Shown here: one piece after another, positions 46,906 through 55,726 of the stretch
How positions within the stretch are numbered: position 1 is the first letter of the stretch
Layout: every line of letters starts with the position of its first letter
From: CAVOGJ01 sp963695405
Lineage (GTDB): Bacteria > Planctomycetota > Planctomycetia > Pirellulales > Pirellulaceae
Length of the DNA stretch: 64,000 bases
Direction of reading: 5' to 3'
Assembly (NCBI GenBank): GCA_963695405.1
Contig: CAVOGJ010000015.1
Coordinates: 558,001-622,000, forward strand
The notes under the pieces: model-generated
Databases searched by the model: none
Told to the model about the DNA's origin: nothing
What the model saw: only the letters and a program-made list of their open reading frames with translations
Position numbers and translations under genes: made by a program

Positions 46906-49464
46906 TCACGCCGAAGGATGGAAATGGCATGGCCACGACGCTTTCGCTGCGCGTCGTGCCAGCCACTGCCAGAGCGTTCCGGCCAGCATGATCAGCTGCA
47001 CGCAGCTACTAGACGGTTCCGGGACGGCCGCGGCCGAGCGAAACTTGTTCTCGTTCCAGACGTTAAAATCGCTCGCGTCGGTGACTCCATCGCAATTGAA
47101 ATCACCGCCTTCCCAACCAGCGGCGGATGAGAACTTGTTCTGATTCCAAAGATTGAAATCAGATGCGTCCACCACACGGTCGAGGTTGGCGTCGCCGTAG
47201 AGCGTACCCAACTCGGTGAAGATCAACTGATCGAAGTCCGCCTGATCCACCTGCCCGTCCCCCGTCAAGTCAAAGAGGGATTCCTCGGTGCCAATGGCCA
47301 GGCACAGTCGGTCCACGTCTGCCGCGTTCACGAGCCCATCGAAATTGAAATCGCCGGCCAGCCCCCCCGCCACCGTTAACTCCAGCCGCGCCCAGTCAAG
47401 GGCGACGTCATCCGTCAAGACGATGTTGAACTCACCATCCTGAAAGTAGGCCAGATCTGTCGGGCCGTAAAATTCAAGCATGAGCACGTGACTGTCTGTG
47501 CTGCTCAGCTGACTTGTCAGTCCGAGATCCATGTCGAAATCAAGACGATTCGCCAGCGACTCAAAATAGAATGCGTCGTCGATCGTTGAATCCCCCGATC
47601 GTTTTAGCGCCAGAGACAATACGGCGTGTAAGACGCGTTCGCCCGGATCAAGACCAAACAGCCAGCTCATGGGGACTGCCTGATTCGCTGCGACGCTGTC
47701 CAAGCCGGCGATCGCGATCGCGGGGTCAGTCAGAATGTGAGCGAATGCCGCTGCGAGATTTTCAGTGACCGGGGGAATATCGCTTCCGCCGTCGTTCAGG
47801 TAGTTGTCAAAGTCGCCCAGCACGTACTCGCGGTAGTCACTGTCGGGAAACGCCAGGCGATCGGCCAGCTGTTGCAAGTACAGGCTGCGGGTTTCCACGG
47901 GTTGTCCGTGATGGTCGTACAGTCCGTCTTCCTGCTGACCGAAACGCGTGTCGTTAACGATCGGGCCCACGGAACCGATTAACCAATTCTGCGCGGTGGG
48001 CGGATTTTGCACGATGAAGCCATCCGCCTGGCTATTCCAAATCACCATATTGGCCCCGGCCCAACCATGTCCGGTGCCAAAGTTGCCGCGATTGCGGACG
48101 TTCAGTTGATCGCCCTGGATCGTGACATTATCGAACAGTCCGCCGGTGGACCATCGCTGATGGGGTCCCGAGTCTTCGTAGGAATTCGTGGCCACATTGT
48201 CCAGAAAGACGTTGGGGCCGGGCGAGGGCGAATTGAAGATAAAGTCGTGACGGGCCTGGTCCGAAGTCGAGTCCCGGACCAGATTCAGCTGCCCATCGAC
48301 TTCGAATGCATAACGACGGCTGCCTGTTATGACAGACACGGGGTCAATGAAGTGGCTATTTGTAACCGTCACGTGCTTCGCATCTCGTTCCAGGCTGACC
48401 GCGTTCTTCGCAAAATGCTGTGCGGTAATGCCGCGGACCCACGCGTGCTCAACGTCATCGACCGAAATGAACGTCCAGGAATGATCTTCGTCGGTGGGGT
48501 CCGTCAGATCGTAGTCCGAAATGCCTTTTAGGTTTTCGATGCCTACGTTCTGCAATCGATTGGAAAAGTTATAGCGATAGATCGTACCGCCGCCGTATTG
48601 CTGGTCCAAACTGTTGGTGATCGGGGCGTCGAAGAAGATCCGCTCTCCTTCGATTCGTGTAATCCGTCGTTCGGAATGCAAATCCTTCGAGCCGGCGGTC
48701 CATTGCACCACCTCGCCACCATCGTCGCGAGGTGGCAGTGTATCCATGCCGAGTTCACTGATCCAATTGGCCGTACTGGGGCGGTACACGACCACGGCAT
48801 CCCCCACGGAAAAGGACGAGGCATCGGCGACCCGCATGCTGGTCGCCCCCACCGGCACGTACTTGTCGAGGACCGACCGCTCGCTGCTACTGATTTTGGA
48901 ACGGCGGCCGCCCGAAACGACATTGATTACGGACCGCTGACTGGTACCGGTCGCCCGCAACACCGTACCCGCGTTGCTATCGCCAGCGCCGCGGAGCACG
49001 ATCCCCGCAGCACCGATGTTCAGGCGATCGCCGATCAAAAACTCTCCGGCCGATAGTTCGACGGCGCCTCGAAACCCATCGACTCCTAGCGGAAGGCCGG
49101 CGACTGTGTCCAAGGCGGCCTGAATCGAGGCGGTATCGTCTCCACCACTCGGTTGGACCGAGATCACGGTGGGTACAATGGGCAGCGGCTGTCGGCCCGA
49201 ACGAAAGCCCACTCCTGAGAATTGGGGAACGCGATCGCCGGTCGCCCGGGACCGATGCATCAACCGCCCCGTGGCGCCGGGAAACGCGTACTGGCTTTCG
49301 CCCGCCAGCGCGGCTGGAGGTATCGCAAGGCCAAGGACACACATCAACAGCAGTCCCGACGGACGGCGGTTGGCAGAGGGCCGACTTGCTACTGACGATA
49401 AGCAGCGAGCGAGAAGAAGCATGAGTGTCGTTTCGGGTCGCAGGCGAACCATCACCGTTGTCAT
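46906..49464 (-). CDS. Pectate-lyase-like right-handed beta-helix protein with dockerin-like module and PEP-CTERM
   Basis: 852 residues; ATG 49464 overlaps the stop of the upstream alginate lyase gene (ATGA), implying translational coupling. A long N-terminus with a hydrophobic helix (GLLLMCVLGLAIPPAALA) is the signal. The domain opens with VISVQPSGGDDTASIQAALDTV, the Pectate_lyase_3/GH55-type start of a beta-helix, followed by IVLRGAGDSNAGTVLRATG and many short beta turns (HVTVTNSHFIDPVS). Three to four EF-hand-like loops (DFNFDGLVNAADVD to DFNCDGVTDASDFNVWN) and VPEPSSSCVQLIMLAGTLW finish the protein. It is probably a surface-sorted lyase or hydrolase acting on polysaccharide; the substrate cannot be read. 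Confidence 0.8.
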   Translation of the reverse strand: MTTVMVRLRPETTLMLLLARCLSSVASRPSANRRPSGLLLMCVLGLAIPPAALAGESQYAFPGATGRLMHRSRATGDRVPQFSGVGFRSGRQPLPIVPTVISVQPSGGDDTASIQAALDTVAGLPLGVDGFRGAVELSAGEFLIGDRLNIGAAGIVLRGAGDSNAGTVLRATGTSQRSVINVVSGGRRSKISSSERSVLDKYVPVGATSMRVADASSFSVGDAVVVYRPSTANWISELGMDTLPPRDDGGEVVQWTAGSKDLHSERRITRIEGERIFFDAPITNSLDQQYGGGTIYRYNFSNRLQNVGIENLKGISDYDLTDPTDEDHSWTFISVDDVEHAWVRGITAQHFAKNAVSLERDAKHVTVTNSHFIDPVSVITGSRRYAFEVDGQLNLVRDSTSDQARHDFIFNSPSPGPNVFLDNVATNSYEDSGPHQRWSTGGLFDNVTIQGDQLNVRNRGNFGTGHGWAGANMVIWNSQADGFIVQNPPTAQNWLIGSVGPIVNDTRFGQQEDGLYDHHGQPVETRSLYLQQLADRLAFPDSDYREYVLGDFDNYLNDGGSDIPPVTENLAAAFAHILTDPAIAIAGLDSVAANQAVPMSWLFGLDPGERVLHAVLSLALKRSGDSTIDDAFYFESLANRLDFDMDLGLTSQLSSTDSHVLMLEFYGPTDLAYFQDGEFNIVLTDDVALDWARLELTVAGGLAGDFNFDGLVNAADVDRLCLAIGTEESLFDLTGDGQVDQADFDQLIFTELGTLYGDANLDRVVDASDFNLWNQNKFSSAAGWEGGDFNCDGVTDASDFNVWNENKFRSAAAVPEPSSSCVQLIMLAGTLWQWLARRAAKASWPCHFHPSA

Positions 49465-50687
49465 GGTTGTTGATGAAGGCGGATCGGGACTTGCAGGACG
49501 GTAAGATCGCGCTCCGGATACTTGACGGGGATACAAACTCGAATCCGCCCCGCCTGGCTGTCGTCAAACTTTTCCGCCAGCAGCGCGAGACAGCAAGACT
49601 CGGCCAGTGACAATTGCGGAGTGCCCAAATCTTCCTGGGGCCATTGCTTCTCGCCACAGGCATAGGGAACCAAGTAGTCTACTGCCGATTGTAATTCAGA
49701 ACTCCAAAGATCGATATCCAAGTGATCTCCGATCCGGGCGACCACCGTGAGTGCCGCCAGGTTGAACAGGCTATAGTGAAGTGCTTGCGTCCGTTCCAAC
49801 TCGAACGGTTGGCTGCCATCGGCAGCAATCTGCGCGGAGAAGCGCTGTTGTTTGACTTCCCAGGCAATGTGCCTTGCGATTTCCGGCCGACCGGCAAATA
49901 AGGCGATGCGACCATACTGAGCCGCGAACCAGCTGCCATGATTGTTCTTCGCGGCCCTCTCCTGGCGTGCCAAGGGACTCTTTTCTAGCCATGTCAGATA
50001 CTGCGAGAACCAGCGTCTGAGCCCTTCCAATTCGGCTGCGGGTAGTGCCTGCTTTGCCTCCAGAAGCGCGACTCCATCGAGTAACCAGATGAACCCCCGC
50101 GTATCAATAATGCCAACGCCTCGTCCCTCGGCCCGCCCGGGTACGGCTTGGGCATATTCCAGGCGTGGGTTCATGCGTGTCGATTCGTCAAGAAACCAAG
50201 TATTCAAGAGTTGCCGAGCGTGAGCTGTGGCCCGTTGGTCGTCAAGCAGGTAGCTGGCCAGCGCGAGCGGTACGATATCGTCGAAGAGTCCGCCGATTTG
50301 GAGGCGATCACCCCGTGCTACCAAGAGGCGATTGACGCGACCGTCATGACGTATATATGGCATGCCGTCCGGCTGTTGCGGGTCGGGCCACCAATAGCGA
50401 CTGAAGCTCAGATAGTCGTGAGGGTCCTTGCTGGGGGGCAGTTCGGATTTGAATGTGACCGAATAAGGTCCCTGCTTCAGCGCGATGGCCGCCAGCCTCC
50501 GCAGGCGTTCCAGTGCCTCCAGCTGCGACTCGTCCTTGAGCTTTCCTGCGCTCAGCACGACCTTCGTTTCTGCCAACTGAGTCCCGTCCCAGAAGACGGT
50601 TGCCGGCGGGGCAGCGACAGCGACTTCCGTGAGGCCGACGAACCACAAGAGGACGCAAACGACGCTCCAATTTCGGACCAATGCCAC
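49461..50687 (-). CDS. Alginate lyase family protein (PL5-like alpha-barrel)
   Basis: 408 residues from GTG 50687, chosen because it gives a signal peptide (WSVVCVLLWFVGLTEVAVA) directly; its ribosome binding site is weak. The family pattern is clear: DYLSFSRYWWPDP near residue 95 and KNNHGSWFAAQ, whose His at about residue 250 matches the catalytic Asn-His of alginate lyase A1-III type enzymes, plus ERTQALHYSLFNL with a candidate Tyr. Such enzymes cleave alginate or related polyuronates by beta-elimination in the periplasm. It is 46 bases after the enolase-superfamily gene and overlaps the next gene by four bases. Confidence 0.83.
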   Translation of the reverse strand: MALVRNWSVVCVLLWFVGLTEVAVAAPPATVFWDGTQLAETKVVLSAGKLKDESQLEALERLRRLAAIALKQGPYSVTFKSELPPSKDPHDYLSFSRYWWPDPQQPDGMPYIRHDGRVNRLLVARGDRLQIGGLFDDIVPLALASYLLDDQRATAHARQLLNTWFLDESTRMNPRLEYAQAVPGRAEGRGVGIIDTRGFIWLLDGVALLEAKQALPAAELEGLRRWFSQYLTWLEKSPLARQERAAKNNHGSWFAAQYGRIALFAGRPEIARHIAWEVKQQRFSAQIAADGSQPFELERTQALHYSLFNLAALTVVARIGDHLDIDLWSSELQSAVDYLVPYACGEKQWPQEDLGTPQLSLAESCCLALLAEKFDDSQAGRIRVCIPVKYPERDLTVLQVPIRLHQQP

Positions 50688-50733
50688 CGTCCACGTCGTG
50701 CCAGTTGGGCGTACCGGGCCGGACGAATCGACT

Positions 50734-52170
50734 CTACCCGTTGCCGAAACGAAATGCTGGTTTTGGGAGCTTCCGCTTGATCTCGTCCACGCGATAACCG
50801 AAACCTGGGCCGTGAATCGTTTGCAGGTCGACGTGTCCGGCGCGGCGAATATAGATGCCGGGGTGGATCGCGGCTTCCGGCGCGGATGCGTCCGGGTAGA
50901 ACTGCATGGCATTCGTTTCGACTCCCATCATGGTTGGCGTGTGAGCGGCCAGCAATAGGTGCGGGATCTGAGCCAACATGGGGTTGGTCAGATCCTGCAC
51001 CATCAGGTGCATGCCGTGGGCCTGTGCCCAACACGAAGATAGCAGGGCGCCGGTTTGTGTCTTACAGGTTTTCAGCGCGACGCCATTCCATCCCAAAGAG
51101 TGTCCCAACTTGACATGCTCCCAGTCGTGAGCGCTCTCATCCATCAGCAGGGGCTTCCGCTGGGCTAAGCTACGCACGTCAATCTGATGGGCTTGCAAAT
51201 CATACGGAAAGGGTTGTTCCACGTAGAGTATTCGGCGTAAGACTTCGGGGGCATCTTGTTCCAGCCGATCGAGGATATCCAGCACGTAATTGGGGTCGGT
51301 GACCGTACAGTTAAAGTCGGCCGTCAGCGCAGCCACGTCGTGCTCTAACGCAATCGCGCCGACGCGGGACAAACGCCCAAAATCCCACTCGGCGTCGGTC
51401 CCACGCAATTTGATCTTTAAACAAGTGAGGCCATCGCGGCGAATCCAATCCTCCAAAATCACCGGCTGACCATCCCGCAGATCGGTCGTCACCTCGTCGC
51501 GATTGAGGGGATCGAGACCACCCACGAGGTGCCAGGCGGGCAATCGATTTCTGCGAGCCGTGAGGAAGTCCGCCGGGAAGCGGTCACCGAATTGCGCGAG
51601 GCTGCCGACAGCTGGTGTCATGAAGTAGGCTAGATCACGCCGCAGAAAATCACGCGTGAGCGTCTGATAGCTGGGCAGGCCCACCGCTTGGCCATACGCG
51701 TCATGCAAGGCGAGATCAAACGCCGAGCAACAGACAAGTGCCGCGAGGTAAGGCAGAGGCTCCTCGTCCAGACGCCGACTATTGAATTCAGCAAGCAGGG
51801 AGGGCAAGACATCCTGCTGAAACGCATAGCCGATCTCAAGGGCATGTCCGCGCTCGTCAAAGTCGGACCAGGCACGCGCCAATTCGCCGCAAAATGCCTG
51901 CAAGGCCGCGTGCCGCGGTTCGTAGCCGGTATTGGACGGCCAAGCCCATTGCACGCTGAGCGGCGTTTCGCCCCAACCCTCCGCACGTTCGCCTGACGAT
52001 GACGTGACGTCCATGCGGACGCGCGCGCAGGTTACCGATGTAAGCGTTTCATTGCCAAATTTCAGCGGGATTCGTGTCTGCACTGGCAGCCAGTACAACG
52101 AGACACCGGCAACGCGGATCCCGGCTCGCTGGACGGAAGCAGATACGATCTCAGGTTCTGGAATACTCAA
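50734..52170 (-). CDS. Enolase-superfamily (mandelate racemase/muconate lactonizing type) enzyme
   Basis: 478 residues with a TTG start at 52170, 27 bases after the oxidoreductase stop. The N-terminal capping domain precedes a TIM barrel with CLKIKLRG (K-x-K base motif), three metal-ligand positions in TADFNCT, LYVEQP and LLMDES, and VALKTCKTQ as a second candidate base. The family abstracts the proton alpha to a carboxylate, often dehydrating or epimerising acid sugars. It is longer than the usual 360-400 residues because of inserted stretches (HALEIGYAFQQ, PAWHLVGGLDPLNRD). In this operon a sugar-acid dehydratase or epimerase role is likely, but the substrate is unproven. Confidence 0.83.
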   Translation of the reverse strand: MSIPEPEIVSASVQRAGIRVAGVSLYWLPVQTRIPLKFGNETLTSVTCARVRMDVTSSSGERAEGWGETPLSVQWAWPSNTGYEPRHAALQAFCGELARAWSDFDERGHALEIGYAFQQDVLPSLLAEFNSRRLDEEPLPYLAALVCCSAFDLALHDAYGQAVGLPSYQTLTRDFLRRDLAYFMTPAVGSLAQFGDRFPADFLTARRNRLPAWHLVGGLDPLNRDEVTTDLRDGQPVILEDWIRRDGLTCLKIKLRGTDAEWDFGRLSRVGAIALEHDVAALTADFNCTVTDPNYVLDILDRLEQDAPEVLRRILYVEQPFPYDLQAHQIDVRSLAQRKPLLMDESAHDWEHVKLGHSLGWNGVALKTCKTQTGALLSSCWAQAHGMHLMVQDLTNPMLAQIPHLLLAAHTPTMMGVETNAMQFYPDASAPEAAIHPGIYIRRAGHVDLQTIHGPGFGYRVDEIKRKLPKPAFRFGNG

Positions 52171-52197
52171 GGCGGCGTCTCAATATGCCGGCGTCGA

Positions 52198-53604
52198 CTA
52201 GCTGGCAGCGGTAACAAAGGTTGGTGGCTGCAAGACGTCGATTCCCCACGGTTCACGCATCTCGCGGAACAGCATGGCATTCGCGTCGTCGTTGCCAATG
52301 AACTGCTCACGACGAGGGTCCCATTTCAGTTTCGCGTTCAACCGTACGGCGATGTTCCCCAAATGGCACACCGTGGCACTGCGATGACCTACCTCGACGG
52401 GCGCATTGGGCTGTTGCCGTGACTTGACACAGTCTAAGAAATTACGCTGGTGATCGGTATCATGATGCAGCTTGATTTCCTTGTCACTTAATTTTGTCGT
52501 CACCAAACTCGCCGGCTCAGTAATCAGGTTTTTTCCCTTGTTCTCCACCTGAACCACCCCTTCGGTTCCCTCGAAACGGCATTGCACCGACGGCTCGGCG
52601 GTTTGGCAGATCAATTCGGTTCCATTCTCATAAAGACAGCGGAACTTGGTTACGGTCGCCGCATTGAACAGACTCCCGTCCGGCAGGAATTCGCGCTCCA
52701 GGCATTCAACTTCTATGGGACCTGAATCATCCATCCCCAGGCCCCATTGAGCCATATCGTTGGAATGCGCGCCGAAGTTGGCAACCTGCCCACCGGCGTA
52801 GTCATAATTAAAGCGGAAGCGATATAGGCAGCGATCTTTGTGGTACGGCACATCGGGCGCAGGGCCCAACCACATGGAATAGTCAAAACCATCGGGCACC
52901 GGCATCGGTTTCCATCCGGGTCCCGGCCCGACCTTGTTGTGGGGCCCGACATTCGTGATGACGCGTTTTACTTCGCCGATCCGACCGTTGCGAACCAGCT
53001 CGCATGCCAGCCGCACGTTGGGATTCGACCGTTCGTGGCTGCCAGTTTGAAATACACGGTCGTATTTCTCCACCGCATTGGCGATCGCCCTGCCCTGCCC
53101 GATGGTGAGCGCCAGCGGCTTTTCACAATAGATATCCTTTCCTTTCTCGGCCGCTTGAATCGCCATGATGGCATGCCAATGATCGGGACTAACAATGGTC
53201 ACTGCGTCGATGTCTTGACGGTCGAGCAACTCTCGATAGTCGTTGTAAGCGTCGCAACCGGTGTACTTACCCGAGCCACGCTGCTTGGCATAATGCGTTT
53301 CGACCATTTTTTTCCCAGGCTCGCGACCCAGAAACTGATCTTCGTCCTTGTAGCCGCCGCTGCCACGATTGACGTCGCAAACCGCAACCACCTGGCAGTC
53401 GGGCTGCTTGAGGAAGCGACCGAGGATCGCTGCCCCCTGATTGCCGATGCCGATACAGCCCACAACGATGCGGTTGCTCGGTGCGTTTTGGCCAAAGACC
53501 GAGGCGGGTACAAAGTAGGGTGCCGCGAGGGCTGCGGCCGCGGACTTCAGGAAGCGGCGGCGACTGCGGGAGCCAAACGACGGACCAAAGGTGGATGTGG
53601 ACAT
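52198..53604 (-). CDS. Gfo/Idh/MocA family oxidoreductase with Tat signal
   Basis: 468 residues from ATG 53604 with GGAAAAG upstream; the open frame continues further but without family content. A twin-arginine signal (SRRRFLKSAAAALAAP) directs it to the periplasm. The Rossmann motif GCIGIGNQGA binds NAD(P), and VSPDHWHA and YCEKPLALT are family hallmarks; the EKP lysine is the usual catalytic residue. Such planctomycete proteins oxidise or reduce sugars or sugar derivatives. It is first in the minus-strand lyase operon and diverges from the XylR-type regulator, sharing the regulatory region 53605-53969. Confidence 0.9.
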   Translation of the reverse strand: MSTSTFGPSFGSRSRRRFLKSAAAALAAPYFVPASVFGQNAPSNRIVVGCIGIGNQGAAILGRFLKQPDCQVVAVCDVNRGSGGYKDEDQFLGREPGKKMVETHYAKQRGSGKYTGCDAYNDYRELLDRQDIDAVTIVSPDHWHAIMAIQAAEKGKDIYCEKPLALTIGQGRAIANAVEKYDRVFQTGSHERSNPNVRLACELVRNGRIGEVKRVITNVGPHNKVGPGPGWKPMPVPDGFDYSMWLGPAPDVPYHKDRCLYRFRFNYDYAGGQVANFGAHSNDMAQWGLGMDDSGPIEVECLEREFLPDGSLFNAATVTKFRCLYENGTELICQTAEPSVQCRFEGTEGVVQVENKGKNLITEPASLVTTKLSDKEIKLHHDTDHQRNFLDCVKSRQQPNAPVEVGHRSATVCHLGNIAVRLNAKLKWDPRREQFIGNDDANAMLFREMREPWGIDVLQPPTFVTAAS

Positions 53605-53677
53605 GGGGCTTTTCCATAAGCGGGCGAAGGGATGCGAAGTCAATCTACTGGAACCGAAGGTAATGGCGATTACGAGG

Positions 53678-53719
53678 CCAACAATCCAGTTTTTCGGAGG
53701 CCCATACTGTTTTTTCGTC
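53678..53719 (-). promoter_or_regulatory. Composite candidate regulator site A
   Basis: Read on the minus strand, GACGAAAAAACAG (53719-53707) is followed at fixed spacing by CCGAAAAACTGGATTGTTGG (53697-53678). The same two blocks with identical spacing occur at 55568-55609 upstream of another gene of the locus: counted from AAAAAACAG, 31 of 38 positions match. The site lies 75-115 bases before the oxidoreductase start. A binding site of the adjacent regulator or a shared promoter are both possible. Confidence 0.5.
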
Positions 53720-53932
53720 ATTTGAACCGATTTTCGCTCACGCCAGGGCCAAATCGCAGCTATCGTGACGCTCAGGCAACGCTCAACCTCACTACCACGA
53801 CTTGGCCCCGCAACGGCGGGAAAACGCGAGAATTCGTGGCCGCGGCCCGGCGGCCGGAAACTGATCTTTCGTGAGGCTGCGATCGGTCGCCGGATTGAAT
53901 TGGCCGTTGCCGCTGCGGCCAAGATTTTTTCC

Positions 53933-53944
53933 CTGTTTTTCGTC
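53933..53944 (-). promoter_or_regulatory. Candidate regulator half-site C before the regulator gene
   Basis: The plus strand reads CTGTTTTTCGTCACTTGA at 53933-53950, nearly the same as CTGTTTTTTCGTCATTTGA at 53707-53725. It ends 20 bases before the regulator start and could serve autoregulation. Confidence 0.4.
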
Positions 53945-53969
53945 ACTTGATGGAGCAAAGGCATTCGCG

Positions 53970-55139
53970 ATGTCCGACTTGCCCCACGTGGCTCTCCTCA
54001 TCGAGACGTCTCGCGCGTACGCTCGCGGCTTGCTGCGCGGCGTGGCCCGCTACCACCAGGAATATGGTCCTTGGTCGATCTTCTTCGAGACGCACGGGTT
54101 GGACGCGCCACCGCCCCGTTGGCTGAAACGCTGGAAGGGAGACGGGATCCTGGTGCGGATCAATGACCAGCGGATGGCCGACGCGATTCTCGAGACCGGG
54201 CTGCCAGCCGTCGATTTGCGGGGGGCACTACCCGATCTGGGGCTGCCTTTCATCGGTGTCGATAATCGGCCGGTTGCCCAGTTGGCCTTTGATCATCTCA
54301 AGGACTGTGGACTGACACGTTTCGCCTTTTGCGGCACGCCCCGTGGAGAGAATCCCAACCAGGATTTTCGCTGTGACTGTTTCGTTTCGCTGGTGGAGAA
54401 TGCCGGTTACCGCTGCGAAGTCTGCCTAGGGACAGGCAAGCCGGGACGCAAGGTCGATTGGGAGAAGGAACAACAATACCTTACTCATTGGTTGAAAGGG
54501 TTGCCAAAGCCCATTGGGCTGATGACATGCCATGATGACCGAGGACAACAAGTGCTCGACGCCTGCCGCCGGGGCGGTGTGCAAGTGCCCGACGACGTGG
54601 CGGTGATCAGTGTCGATAATGACTCGTATATTTGCAATTTGTGCACGCCGCCTTTGACGAGCATTGATGTGCACCCAGGCCGAGTGGGCTATGAGGGGGC
54701 GAAACTTCTGCACCGCATCATGAACGGCGAGTCTTTTTCCCGGGAGCCGGTCCTGATTGGCCCCCCTCGTGGAATCGCCGCCCGCCGTTCGACGGAGATG
54801 GTATCGATTGATGATCCAGAAGTCGCCAAGACCATCCGCTACATTCGTGAGAATGCGACCCGCGGCATCCTTGTCAGCGACGTTCATCAGCGTTCGAATC
54901 TCTCGGTAAGTATGCTCGAACGGCGAGTCAAGAAGGCGCTAGGCCGGACGATTAAGGCAGAGATTGTCCGCGTACGGATGGCGCGGGCCAAGTTGTTGCT
55001 GACCGAGACAGATAGCCAGATCTCCCACGTCGCTCACCAAACAGGGTTCGATGAAGTGAAATATTTCTGCGAGGTGTTCAAGAAGACCGAAGGGATGACC
55101 GCCGGGGAATTTCGGCAACAATTCCGGGGTCGCGCTTGA
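53970..55139 (+). CDS. XylR-type AraC-family transcriptional regulator with LacI-like sensor domain
   Basis: 389 residues from ATG 53970 (the frame opens earlier, but MSDLPHVALLIETSRAYARGLL is the family start). Residues 1-270 form a periplasmic-binding-protein-like sugar-sensing domain (GDGILVRI, PFIGVDNRPVAQLAFDHL, GLMTCHDDRGQQVLDACRR, VAVISVDND, LTSIDVHP). The C-terminal 100 residues are an AraC-type double HTH (VSDVHQRSNLSVSMLERRVKKALG, ISHVAHQTGFDEVKYFCEVFKKTEGMTAGEFR). Xylose-responsive XylR of E. coli has this architecture. It diverges from the lyase operon and precedes the plus-strand lyase genes, so it is the likely regulator of both arms, sensing a product sugar. Confidence 0.92.
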   Translation: MSDLPHVALLIETSRAYARGLLRGVARYHQEYGPWSIFFETHGLDAPPPRWLKRWKGDGILVRINDQRMADAILETGLPAVDLRGALPDLGLPFIGVDNRPVAQLAFDHLKDCGLTRFAFCGTPRGENPNQDFRCDCFVSLVENAGYRCEVCLGTGKPGRKVDWEKEQQYLTHWLKGLPKPIGLMTCHDDRGQQVLDACRRGGVQVPDDVAVISVDNDSYICNLCTPPLTSIDVHPGRVGYEGAKLLHRIMNGESFSREPVLIGPPRGIAARRSTEMVSIDDPEVAKTIRYIRENATRGILVSDVHQRSNLSVSMLERRVKKALGRTIKAEIVRVRMARAKLLLTETDSQISHVAHQTGFDEVKYFCEVFKKTEGMTAGEFRQQFRGRA

Positions 55140-55230
55140 TCCCAGCTCTCCGTCGGCCGACGCGAATGGGTCGTTGGCCATTCCAAGTTCTGCGCGGAAG
55201 GCCAGCAGGGATACGGACGGGCCGGGTTGA

Positions 55231-55260
55231 GAAACCCACAGAAGCACGGAGCGCACCGAG
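55231..55260. repeat. Dispersed CACAGAGG-type repeat, copy 4 (one arm)
   Basis: CCCACAGAAGCACGGAGCGC matches the left arm of copies 1 and 3 in order and spacing. A second arm is not clear. Confidence 0.35.
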
Positions 55261-55464
55261 TCGACTGGGGCCCGTTGAGCGGGGGCGAACACGCTCGGTG
55301 CGGACTTTCCTGCGGCGAACGCGTTGGGTCGCCACGAATCGTTACGCGGGCAACTTCCTTGCTTGACGGTGAGGGAGCCACGAGATTTTGCCGGATCCCG
55401 AAAGAAAAAAACCGACGAAAAAATCGACATATCGAACGGCTTGAATTACAACAGCAGACAAACT

Positions 55465-55519
55465 CGCCGGCCGGCGGGAACGACCCATGTCTCGGGAGGT
55501 TCGTGCCGGCCGGCGGGGA
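55465..55519. repeat. Twin GC palindrome
   Basis: GCCGGCCGGCGGG occurs at 55466-55478 and again at 55505-55517, 39 bases apart, each containing the perfect palindrome GCCGGCCGGC. Regular spacing near four helical turns could suit two bound protein dimers. Confidence 0.5.
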
Positions 55520-55567
55520 CTGCCAAGCCCTCCCCCTCGATGTTGATGAAAGCCCAAACTGGGCGAA

Positions 55568-55609
55568 GTCAAAAAAACAGAATCCGAATCCGGAAAACTG
55601 GATTGTGGG
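55568..55609 (+). promoter_or_regulatory. Composite candidate regulator site B
   Basis: AAAAAAACAG (55571-55580) followed by CCGGAAAACTGGATTGTGGG (55590-55609) repeats the blocks and spacing of site A, in the same orientation relative to its downstream gene, which starts at 55727. Confidence 0.5.
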
Positions 55610-55726
55610 ATCGGGCGTGGTAGTTAGCTTATTGGGTGGCACGGGTATTCAAGGATTTTTTTGTGAGATGATTCGCGGCGACGGATCAAGGAATTTTCAG
55701 ACACCAGTTTCAAGAGGATAGAACTC

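Larger units (their letters stand above)
53605..53969. promoter_or_regulatory. Divergent promoter region of the lyase operon and its regulator
   Basis: 365 bases without a gene between the oxidoreductase and the XylR-type regulator. It contains a composite element at 53678-53719 and a second partial match at 53933-53944, both resembling sequence upstream of the 55727 gene. A GC-rich segment around 53840-53858 is followed by CCGGAAACTGAT (53854-53865), close to CCGGAAAACTGG at 55590-55601. Confidence 0.45.
55140..55726. other. Intergenic region with repeats and a candidate regulator site
   Basis: 587 bases between the regulator gene and the first secreted paralog. It holds a dispersed repeat arm (55231-55260), two copies of a GC palindrome (55465-55519) and site B (55568-55609). 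Open frames on both strands here carry no domain and are not called. Confidence 0.45.
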
